Assembly (NCBI GenBank): GCA_035308345.1
Contig: DATGGW010000139.1
Location: 1-5,271, forward strand
Source: CF-113 sp035308345
GTDB taxonomy: Bacteria; Chloroflexota; Ktedonobacteria; Ktedonobacterales; Ktedonobacteraceae
Reading direction: 5' to 3'
Length of the DNA stretch: 5,271 bases
Shown in pieces: positions 1 to 5,209 of the stretch; the first letter of the stretch is position 1; every line of letters starts with the position of its first letter. The translations under genes were made by a program, and so were the position numbers. The notes below the pieces were generated by a model, which was not told the origin of the DNA, made no database searches, and saw only the letters and a program-made list of their open reading frames with translations.

Positions 1-602
1 CGACGGTTTTCCTGGTGACGGTGCCCATGGTGGCTCTGGCTTTCCTGCTGTCCTGGCTGCTACCCGAGGTGCGACTGCGCACCACCACCCAGGCGACCGA
101 CATGGGCCACACCTTCGCCATGCCAACCACTCGCACTTCCCAGCAGGAGATCGAGCGGGCACTTCACGTGCTGACCAGCCGCGACAGCCTGGACCAGCTC
201 TACCGCCGGCTCGCAGCCCGCGCTGGCATTGAGCTCGATCCGCTCTCTACCTGGCTCCTGTTCCGTTTCCAGGAGCAGGCCCCGATTGCTGGGGAGACTC
301 TGGCGAAGCGCTTCCACGTGCCGGCCGCCAGGCTGATGCCTTCCATCGAAGCGCTGCGAGAGAGCGGGCTAATCACCACGACAACACCGGTGGAAGGTCA
401 AGCACATGGCCAAATCCAACTGACTGCTGCCGGGCAAAAGACCGTCGCTACTGTAGCGAGCGCCTGCCATGATAGCCTGACAGAACTACTTGACGGCTGG
501 TCGCCCGACCAGGAAGCGGAGCTGGAATCCCTTCTTCATCGGGTAACGACGACCCTGTTCAGTGAAGAGCACAAGAAAGAGTTGATCAGCACTCCTGCTT
601 GA
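1..602 (+). CDS. MFS multidrug efflux transporter (DHA2/EmrB-QacA-like), C-terminal part, fused to a MarR-like winged-helix domain; 5' end outside window
   Basis: The reading frame is open to the left edge (first full codon at base 3) and ends at TGA 600-602, leaving 199 visible residues. The internal GTG at 15 is not taken as a start, because the hydrophobic segment runs straight through it. The first ~20 residues (VPMVALAFLLSWLLPEV) look like the last membrane helix of a 14-helix drug/proton antiporter, followed by a basic exit (RLR). After a linker of ~20 residues comes a cytoplasmic domain of ~150 residues with the MarR order: N-terminal helix (LYRRLAARAGIEL), helix-turn-helix (ETLAKRFHVPAARLMPSIEALRESGLI), a wing, then LTAAGQKTV and a long C-terminal dimer helix ending near SPDQEAELESLLHRV. 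Family knowledge: DHA2 pumps export drugs and dyes, and MarR domains bind DNA and small phenolic ligands. Whether this domain binds DNA or gates the pump is unknown. The transporter call rests on one helix plus context; the MarR-like call is firmer. Confidence 0.72.
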   Translation, partial: TVFLVTVPMVALAFLLSWLLPEVRLRTTTQATDMGHTFAMPTTRTSQQEIERALHVLTSRDSLDQLYRRLAARAGIELDPLSTWLLFRFQEQAPIAGETLAKRFHVPAARLMPSIEALRESGLITTTTPVEGQAHGQIQLTAAGQKTVATVASACHDSLTELLDGWSPDQEAELESLLHRVTTTLFSEEHKKELISTPA

Positions 603-791
603 TCTATTGTTCTCGCATCCCTTCACGAGCAATCGTAGCCACGGATCGGATATTCCTCCTTTTTCTCCGCGCATGACAGTCCCGAACATCGTTCGCCGAA
701 GCTGCACGTGTGCGTTTGTCGCCAGTCCAGCTACTTTCCTTGGAGAGGTGCATCGCGTTGTGCAACTCACAGGAAAAGAGCGGAAACCCAA

Positions 792-820
792 TTGCCTCAC
801 AGGGTCAGATATTCTACAAT
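792..820 (+). promoter_or_regulatory. Candidate sigma-70-type promoter of the LAL regulator
   Basis: TTGCCT (792-797) and TACAAT (815-820) are separated by 17 bases, close to the housekeeping consensus at both boxes and with the ideal spacing. Transcription would begin near 827, giving a leader of about 65 bases before the ATG at 893. The -35 box overlaps the second copy of an 8-bp direct repeat (CTCACAGG at 766-773 and 796-803), so a regulator could act here. Not experimentally known. Confidence 0.55.
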
Positions 821-880
821 AGGGGTGACAGATGAGCATGGAGAAACCAATCGGAAGAGAGTTATCAAGCAACGGATCAA

Positions 881-886
881 AGGGAG
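881..886 (+). promoter_or_regulatory. Ribosome binding site of the LAL regulator
   Basis: AGGGAG lies six bases before the ATG at 893. This spacing decides the start: the protein then begins MYESAGLHDQLLATKFFIP, and LLATKF.IP is the usual N-terminal signature of MalT-like regulators. Confidence 0.7.
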
Positions 887-892
887 ACGATC

Positions 893-2116
893 ATGTACGA
901 GTCAGCAGGGTTGCACGACCAGCTTCTGGCAACGAAGTTTTTTATCCCTTCTTTTCCCCACGCGTTGATCCTGCGTCCTCACTTGCTTGAACTGCTCACA
1001 AAGAAGAGTCTGGAGTGCAAGCTTACTCTGGTCTCGGCCCCTGCCGGCTTCGGCAAAACCACACTGCTTTCCAACTGGATCCACTCGAGGCCCTCGGAGC
1101 GCACACGGGTCGCCTGGGTGTCTGTGGATGAAGGAGACAATGAGCCGGCGCTGTTCTGGCAGTATGTACTCACCGCTCTGGATAGAGCGCTGCCCGGACT
1201 CTGTGTGGAGCTGGTTATCTACCTGCAAACACAACAGGCTCCCCCGTTGCGTTCCATCCTGCAGACGCTCCTCAACCGTCTTGCCGACCAACCTGAGCAA
1301 TTTCTCCTGATCCTGGACGACTACCACCTGGTCACTGAGCAGGCCATTCACACCTCGCTCACCTACCTGCTGGAGCATCTCCCTCTACAACTCCATCTGC
1401 TCCTGGCAACACGCGCCGACCCACCGCTGCCTCTCGCACTGCTGCGAGCGCGCGGACACCTGCTCGAACTGCGCACCGACGACTTACGCTGTCAGCCGGA
1501 TGAGGCGATGGCCTTCCTCGAGCAGACAGCGACCATCCCCCTCCCTCGCGACGTGGTCGAGCAAGTGGCGAGTCGGGCAGAAGGCTGGCTGGCCGGCTTG
1601 CAATTAGTGGCCCTCTCGCTGCAGGGACGTGGCGCACCTGGCGGCTGGCCGGAGGAGGTGGAGGCAGTAAGTGGAAGCCAGCGCTACATCTTCGATTACC
1701 TGATCGAGGAGGTGTTTGGGCGGCAGAGCGCAGCCGTGCAAACATTTCTACTCTCGACCTCGATCCTCACACAGCTCTCGGCTCCCCTGTGTGACGCCGT
1801 CCTGGAGCAGAGCGGCAGTCAGCAGGTCTTAGAGCAGTTGGAACGCGCCAATTTATTTCTCGTCTCCCTGGATGGGCAGCGGCAGTGGTATCGCTATCAC
1901 GCCCTCTTTGCCGAAGCCCTGCGTCACCGCCTGGAGGAAACGCAACCGGCACGAGTGCCGGGTTTGCATTCCCGCGCCAGTCTGTGGTATGCGCGGGCTG
2001 GACGCCTCGTTGAGGCGCTCTCCCATGCCATCACTGCCCAGGAGTGGCCATGGGCGGCTGACCTGCTCGAGCGAGTGTATCCCCTATCTGGGGCAACAGT
2101 GAACATGCGAGGATGA
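893..2116 (+). CDS. LuxR-type MalT-like (LAL) transcriptional regulator, N-terminal part: NTPase and winged-helix domains; separated from its C-terminal part by a frameshift
   Basis: This 407-residue frame holds the signal-integrating ATPase half of a large ATP-binding LuxR regulator (STAND NTPase class, cytoplasmic). Visible in order: family N-terminus LLATKFFIP (11-19); Walker A APAGFGKTT (49-57); the AWVSVDEGDNEPALFWQYVLTAL segment (74-96); Walker B LLILDDYHLV (138-147) with acidic pair D142-D143; sensor-like LLLATRADPPLPLALLRARG (169-188) with R174; EGWLAGLQLVALSL (230-243); DYLIEEVF (268-275); and a winged-helix segment NLFLVSLDGQRQWYRYHALF (320-339). It stops after LLERVYPLSGATVNMRG, of which the last ~10 residues do not look like the family. 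Re-reading from base 2083 in the -1 frame gives PIWGNSEHARMRRWLEELP, as expected of the family. It has no DNA-binding domain of its own. Family knowledge: ATP plus inducer binding drives oligomerisation. The inducer here is unknown. Could be a pseudogene, a sequencing error or a genuinely split protein. Confidence 0.85.
   Translation: MYESAGLHDQLLATKFFIPSFPHALILRPHLLELLTKKSLECKLTLVSAPAGFGKTTLLSNWIHSRPSERTRVAWVSVDEGDNEPALFWQYVLTALDRALPGLCVELVIYLQTQQAPPLRSILQTLLNRLADQPEQFLLILDDYHLVTEQAIHTSLTYLLEHLPLQLHLLLATRADPPLPLALLRARGHLLELRTDDLRCQPDEAMAFLEQTATIPLPRDVVEQVASRAEGWLAGLQLVALSLQGRGAPGGWPEEVEAVSGSQRYIFDYLIEEVFGRQSAAVQTFLLSTSILTQLSAPLCDAVLEQSGSQQVLEQLERANLFLVSLDGQRQWYRYHALFAEALRHRLEETQPARVPGLHSRASLWYARAGRLVEALSHAITAQEWPWAADLLERVYPLSGATVNMRG
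2081..2116 (+). other. Frameshift junction between the two halves of the LAL regulator (C4 tract plus ATGA overlap)
   Basis: The upstream frame reads V-Y-P-L-S-G and stops at TGA 2114-2116. The frame used by the downstream half is open from 2014 and, from base 2083, reads P-I-W-G-N-S-E-H-A-R-M-R-R-W-L-E-E-L-P, which looks like normal family sequence. One extra C in the C4 tract (2081-2084) would join both frames into one protein of about 937 residues. As the sequence stands, the stop TGA of the first frame overlaps the ATG of the second at 2113 (ATGA). That arrangement usually allows termination-reinitiation, though the GCGAGG just before the ATG is too close to be a good Shine-Dalgarno. Confidence 0.75.
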
Positions 2117-3705
2117 GACGCTGGCTTGAGGAGCTCCCTGCGGACGTCGTCCGTTCGCGGCCGCGCCTGTGCCTGGCGTCTGCCAAGACTGTGTTCATGG
2201 GCGCCTCTTACGCCACGATAGAACGCTGGCTGGACGATGCCGAAACCGCTTTGCAGGACCCTTTACCGACGCCGGCCAACGGAACTGCTGAAGCAGGAGT
2301 ACCACTCACATCCCCACAAGACGAGCGGGAGAATCTTTTGGGGGAAATCGCCGCCCAGCGTGCTGTCATTACCGGCTACTATCTCGGTCAAGGACATGCC
2401 ACCCTGAGATTCTGCCAGCAAGCCCTGGCTCACCTTTCCCAGGAGAATCTTTTAGCACGAGCAGAAGTGGCCTATGCCCAGTCTCTGGCGTATTACTCCT
2501 CCGGCGACATTGTGGCGGCTATCCTGAGCATAAGGAAGGCTACTGCGCTCGCTCAGGCCGCAGAAGATACTTCTTCCACCATTATCTATTTGAGTAGAAC
2601 AGCGTATTCCTTGCTCTTGCATGGAAAACTTCACGAGGTGGTGCAGGTTGCCCGGCAGGCCACTCTCCTGGGAGCAACGCCAGCTGGACTCCCTCATGCC
2701 ATGCTGTGCTGGGCCTATATCTTCCACGCGGATGCCTTGCGCCAGTGGAATCGGCTGGATGAGGCCCTGGAACTGGCATTACAGAGCGTCCGGCTGAGCG
2801 AGCAGACGGAAACTATCGTGGCCTTATATCTCGGTTACACGCTGCTGATGCGGATCTACCTGGCCCGCGAAGAGATGGACGCCGCACGCTTGGCCTTCCA
2901 GAAAGCAGAAGAGGCTCTGGCGAAAACCTACAGCACGTACCGGCGCGATGCCTACCTCATTGTCCATTGGATGCAGTTCTGGGTGGCAAGTGGAGAGCAG
3001 GAACGCATGAGGAGCTGGCTGCGGGAAATTGAGCAACCGAGCAGTGGAGATACCGCTGTGCATGCGCCGCTAGCCCATGAACGCGAGGAGGTCGCCCGCG
3101 CCCGCATGCTGCTCGCCCAGCAGAGGCCTGCCGAAGCGCTCTCGCTACTAGAACCCCTGCTGGGCAAGGCGGAGCAGCAAGAACGTTGGAGCCACGTGAT
3201 CGAAATGCAGATCTTGCAGGCCCTGGCGCATGCGCTGCGCCACAAAGATCAGGAGGCGTTGACCGTCCTTGCCCAGGCGGTACACCTGGCTGAACCAGAG
3301 GGCTACATCCGCGCCTTCGTGGACGAAGGCCCTGCCATGGCTACCTTGCTCTCCCGGCTGCGCGACCAGGAGCGGAAGCAAGGGTCAACACCCTATCTCG
3401 ATACCCTGCTGGCCGCCTTCTCTCACCGGAGCAGGACACACGCACCACTCACTCTGGGGTCAGGAGAGCCGAGAGGGTATCTGCGAGAGCAACCGCTCAT
3501 CGAACCGCTTTCCGAACGTGAACTGGAAGTCCTCCAGTTGATCACTCACGGCGACTCCAACCAGGAAATCGCCGATCGGCTGGTGATCACCCTGGATACC
3601 GTCAAGCGGCACGTGACCCATATCTTCGAGAAACTGGGGGTGCATAACCGAGTCCAGGCGGTAGCAAAGTCTCGCGCCCTGGGCTTGCTCTCCCATGAAC
3701 CGTAG
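2113..3705 (+). CDS. LuxR-type MalT-like (LAL) regulator, C-terminal part: TPR-like helical arm and LuxR helix-turn-helix
   Basis: This 530-residue frame begins inside a conserved LAL segment (RRWLEELPADVVRSRPRLCLASA, 2-24), so it is the continuation of the preceding frame rather than an independent gene. The middle is a string of helical TPR-like repeats, for example HADALRQWNRLDEALELALQ (205-224), EEMDAARLAFQKAEEAL (253-269) and QQRPAEALSLLEPLL (336-350). It ends in AEPEGYIRAFVDEGPAMATLL (393-413), a segment typical of the family just before the output domain. The LuxR/FixJ HTH is at ~464-527: PLSERELEVLQLITHGDSN, then EIADRLVITLDTVKRHVTHI and FEKLGVHNRVQAV, with the recognition helix around 493-508. 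No hallmark residue appears lost. Start is uncertain: ATG 2113 overlaps the previous stop, and if the split is a sequencing error there is no start here. Made alone, this half would bind DNA without ATP control. Family knowledge: TPR-like arms bind the inducer or partner proteins. Confidence 0.85.
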   Translation: MRRWLEELPADVVRSRPRLCLASAKTVFMGASYATIERWLDDAETALQDPLPTPANGTAEAGVPLTSPQDERENLLGEIAAQRAVITGYYLGQGHATLRFCQQALAHLSQENLLARAEVAYAQSLAYYSSGDIVAAILSIRKATALAQAAEDTSSTIIYLSRTAYSLLLHGKLHEVVQVARQATLLGATPAGLPHAMLCWAYIFHADALRQWNRLDEALELALQSVRLSEQTETIVALYLGYTLLMRIYLAREEMDAARLAFQKAEEALAKTYSTYRRDAYLIVHWMQFWVASGEQERMRSWLREIEQPSSGDTAVHAPLAHEREEVARARMLLAQQRPAEALSLLEPLLGKAEQQERWSHVIEMQILQALAHALRHKDQEALTVLAQAVHLAEPEGYIRAFVDEGPAMATLLSRLRDQERKQGSTPYLDTLLAAFSHRSRTHAPLTLGSGEPRGYLREQPLIEPLSERELEVLQLITHGDSNQEIADRLVITLDTVKRHVTHIFEKLGVHNRVQAVAKSRALGLLSHEP

Positions 3706-3772
3706 GTGAGTACCGTTCTTCTCGTACCGACATTCATGCAAACTGCAACCTTGCGGGTGAATACAGGCAGGG

Positions 3773-3796
3773 GTTGAGAGAACTTGCCGTCTCAAC
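3773..3796. repeat. Short inverted repeat between convergent genes
   Basis: GTTGAGA (3773-3779) and TCTCAAC (3790-3796) are perfect reverse complements around a 10-base loop, 68 bases after the LAL regulator stop. There is no T-run on either side, so a rho-independent terminator is not supported. It may still shape or protect the 3' end of the transcript. The rest of 3706-3847 shows nothing recognisable. Confidence 0.3.
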
Positions 3797-3847
3797 GGAG
3801 AGATTCTTCAGCAGACTCACTTTCCATACATTCGAGCTGGCAGCGAC

Positions 3848-3982
3848 TCACGGTCGGATCGTGACCGGAACCGGCTCCTGCTCACGCAGTCGAGCAAAGC
3901 GATCTTGATGGGGCACCAGCATCGCGACCGCAGGGTCGCCATGCTCTGCGCGCCTTTGCAGTAGCCTGGAGCCACCGATCAC
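3848..3982 (-). CDS. Possible small protein (44 aa), GTG start overlapping the peroxidase stop; weak Phd-antitoxin-like C-terminus
   Basis: Directly behind the peroxidase gene a GTG (3982-3980) overlaps its TGA stop (3981-3979) as GTGA and opens a 44-codon frame ending at TGA 3850-3848. The product contains LLQRRAEHGDPAVAMLVPHQ followed by DRFARLREQEPVPVTIRP. The pattern G-x-P-x-V-A-x-L-V-P followed by a charged helix resembles the end of the DNA-binding/core part of Phd/YefM antitoxins, which read roughly GKPVAVLVP.(4-6).RL. The usual N-terminal half is missing or shortened, and no toxin gene follows on the minus strand. Codon third positions are G or C in 29 of 44 codons, compatible with coding. 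It could be a coupled small protein, a decayed antitoxin, or chance. A hairpin (GCGACC 3924-3929 with GGTCGC 3934-3939) lies inside it. Confidence 0.3.
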   Translation of the reverse strand: MIGGSRLLQRRAEHGDPAVAMLVPHQDRFARLREQEPVPVTIRP

Positions 3983-4893
3983 TCGTCACCTTCCGTCGCA
4001 AAACCGTGCAGCGACTCCACCGAAGGCACGAAGTAATAGGCCCCGCTCACGGCAGTCGTATAGAAGGTGAGGGCATCGCGAATGCCATCCTCTGCCCCTG
4101 CCATGCGAGCGAGCATTCGCGCCAGGCGATGCTGCTCGCAACTGAAACCGATGAACATGGTTCCATGTTCGTTGGCGGTGCCAAAGGGCGTATTGCGGCG
4201 GAAGATATGCTGTTCCTCACCATGTTCTTCGATCACGTTGCGCGAGACGTGCGACTGTGGGCCGCGCACTTCCTCGTCCAGCTCGACGCTGCTATCTTTG
4301 GTGCGCCCGATGACCTTCTCCTGCACCTCGACGGGAAGCGCCTCGAAAGCGGCGGCATCGTGCAGCCACTTCTGAATAAGAACAATGCTGCCTCCGGCGC
4401 CGGGAGACTCATGTGGGATCAAGGCCACCTCGGGCGCTACTAAAAGACTGGGATTCTCGGTACCGTCGATAAATCCAGTTAAATCGCGGTTCTCCTTGTA
4501 GGTCCAGCCTGCTACTTCGCTCGCGAGTGTTGCGACCGGGGCTAACGCCATCACCGCCTCGCGCGTCACGTCAAACACCTTATCGTAGGCGTGACCCGCG
4601 GCCCACAGCCACAGGTCATGCTGCGTGGCAGGCATACTGTACCCATCAATACCCACTACCGGCTGAGCGAAATCACTCACGTCTTCCGGGATATCCTGCG
4701 GCGCGACTTGCCTCCATAACGATGGTCGAAATCCAGCCACCAGGTTGACCCCGCCGGTCGTCGTACTCGGTTCCCGCAGGTTGGCGATGGCCTGCACCAG
4801 GGCCAATGGTTCGGCACCCTCAAGGAGATCGAATTCCATGTAGGAATGCGAACCGGTTCCCAGGGCAAAAATACCACTTTGTGCTACACGCAT
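3979..4893 (-). CDS. DyP-type haem peroxidase, class B (YfeX-like)
   Basis: A 304-residue cytoplasmic haem peroxidase, full length for the YfeX/DypB group (about 300). It uses H2O2 to oxidise dyes, phenolics, Mn(II) or porphyrinogens; the natural substrate cannot be told from sequence. Seen: N-terminal QSGIFALGTGSHSYMEFDL (5-23); the family GxxDG motif in GFIDGTENP (140-148) with catalytic D143; proximal haem ligand H215 in GPQSHVSRN (211-219); distal R232 and N234 in IFRRNTPFG (230-238); and the C-terminal ferredoxin-like core ending DALTFYTTAVSGAYYFVPSVESL (273-295). The D/R/N distal set matches the DypB arrangement, and D143, H215 and R232 sit where YfeX has them. There is no signal or Tat peptide. 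The tail (HGFATEGDE) is short and lacks an encapsulin-targeting extension. The gene is convergent with the LAL regulator and divergent from the aldo/keto reductase. A GGAGG supports the chosen ATG. Confidence 0.95.
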   Translation of the reverse strand: MRVAQSGIFALGTGSHSYMEFDLLEGAEPLALVQAIANLREPSTTTGGVNLVAGFRPSLWRQVAPQDIPEDVSDFAQPVVGIDGYSMPATQHDLWLWAAGHAYDKVFDVTREAVMALAPVATLASEVAGWTYKENRDLTGFIDGTENPSLLVAPEVALIPHESPGAGGSIVLIQKWLHDAAAFEALPVEVQEKVIGRTKDSSVELDEEVRGPQSHVSRNVIEEHGEEQHIFRRNTPFGTANEHGTMFIGFSCEQHRLARMLARMAGAEDGIRDALTFYTTAVSGAYYFVPSVESLHGFATEGDE

Positions 4894-4900
4894 ACCTATC

Positions 4901-4905
4901 CCTCC
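4901..4905 (-). promoter_or_regulatory. Ribosome binding site of the DyP peroxidase gene
   Basis: On the minus strand GGAGG sits seven bases before the ATG (4893-4891), a near-ideal Shine-Dalgarno that fixes the start of the peroxidase at MRVAQSGIF. Confidence 0.75.
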
Positions 4906-4995
4906 ATCTCTCTTCGAGGTTCAAGAAACCGTGTCCTACAACATCGACCCTGGACAAATAATAACAGTGCATACCAACGGTACTTTCATACGGGC

Positions 4996-5025
4996 ATTGT
5001 AGCATCGCGGCAACCATACCAGCAA
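4996..5025 (-). promoter_or_regulatory. Candidate sigma-70-type promoter of the DyP peroxidase gene
   Basis: On the minus strand TTGCTG (5025-5020) and TACAAT (5001-4996) are 18 bases apart. Transcription would start near 4990 and give a leader of about 95 bases. The -10 hexamer is identical to that of the LAL regulator promoter in this window. The hairpin pair at 5036-5099 lies directly upstream of the -35 box, a usual place for an activator or operator. Confidence 0.45.
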
Positions 5026-5035
5026 GAAGACACAC

Positions 5036-5069
5036 CTGAGGTTCCCCTACAAAAGCGGGTCAACCTCAG
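5036..5069. repeat. Hairpin 1 of a tandem pair (8-bp stem)
   Basis: CTGAGGTT (5036-5043) and AACCTCAG (5062-5069) are perfect reverse complements. The stem can be extended inward by pairing CCC after the left arm with GGG (5057-5059) across a two-base TC bulge, leaving a loop of about 10-11 bases. It ends two bases before the second hairpin. Function unknown. Confidence 0.55.
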
Positions 5070-5071
5070 CG

Positions 5072-5099
5072 CACCTGTCCCACCAAAGTGGGACAGGTG
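5072..5099. repeat. Hairpin 2 of a tandem pair: perfect 12-bp inverted repeat with 4-base loop
   Basis: CACCTGTCCCAC (5072-5083), loop CAAA, GTGGGACAGGTG (5088-5099) with no mismatch. There is no T-run on either strand, so it is not a standard terminator. It could be a dimeric regulator operator, an mRNA hairpin in the reductase leader, or a short mobile-element end or palindromic repeat. About 110 bases separate it from the reductase start. Confidence 0.75.
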
Positions 5100-5194
5100 A
5101 AACGGGGCACAATCCCACTCCGGTAGGAAGACTTCGGCCTGGCTTCCGGCTACACTGCCTTGTAGGAAAAAGATGATGTGTGGGCAGAAACCAT

Positions 5195-5202
5195 AAAGGA
5201 GG
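5195..5202 (+). promoter_or_regulatory. Ribosome binding site of the aldo/keto reductase
   Basis: AAAGGAGG is a nearly perfect anti-16S match seven bases before ATG 5210, suggesting efficient translation and fixing the start. Confidence 0.85.
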
Positions 5203-5209
5203 AAATCAC

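Larger units (their letters stand above)
4894..5209. other. Divergent intergenic region between DyP peroxidase and aldo/keto reductase
   Basis: These 316 bases hold no convincing gene; the longer open frames here have no recognisable or coding-like sequence. They contain the peroxidase Shine-Dalgarno and a candidate promoter on the minus strand, two adjacent hairpins (5036-5069 and 5072-5099), a weaker inverted repeat GGAAG/CTTCC (5126-5130 and 5143-5147), and the reductase Shine-Dalgarno. No convincing -35/-10 pair was found for the reductase on the plus strand; TACACT (5151-5156) is the best -10-like box but lacks a good -35. Confidence 0.7.

Noticed and set aside
607..632. Terminator after the transporter gene (CTCG 612-615 with CGAG 626-629, flanked by TTG/CAA)
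   Set aside because: The stem is short and bulged, and the T-rich stretch is more than 25 bases away.
683..695. CGAAC-ATC-GTTCG palindrome resembling a Gram-positive-type LexA (SOS) box
   Set aside because: The LexA box has four bases between the arms and here there are three, and the site lies more than 95 bases upstream of the LAL -35 box. Probably chance or another factor's site.
486..872. Open frame of 128 codons on the minus strand across the 603-892 gap
   Set aside because: It overlaps the transporter end and the LAL promoter, has no Shine-Dalgarno that stands out, and its product looks like low-information Arg/Ser/Cys-rich shadow translation.
2078..2092. Programmed -1 ribosomal frameshifting at the C4 tract
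   Set aside because: There is no X-XXY-YYZ slippery heptamer: slipping back from CCC would put the tRNA on TCC. A lost C in a homopolymer is the simpler explanation.
3773..3796. Rho-independent terminator for the LAL regulator
   Set aside because: The stem is only 7 bp and no T-tract follows on either strand.
3924..3939. Terminator hairpin of the peroxidase gene (GCGACC/GGTCGC)
   Set aside because: On the minus strand no U-run follows the stem, and it lies inside a possible small ORF.
3979..4020. Encapsulin-targeting C-terminal peptide on the DyP peroxidase
   Set aside because: The protein ends about nine residues after the conserved VPSVESL segment, without the long linker and small-hydrophobic targeting motif; the downstream small ORF does not supply one either.
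4006..4443. Open frame of 145 codons on the plus strand
   Set aside because: It lies antisense within the well-supported peroxidase gene, and its product has no recognisable family features.
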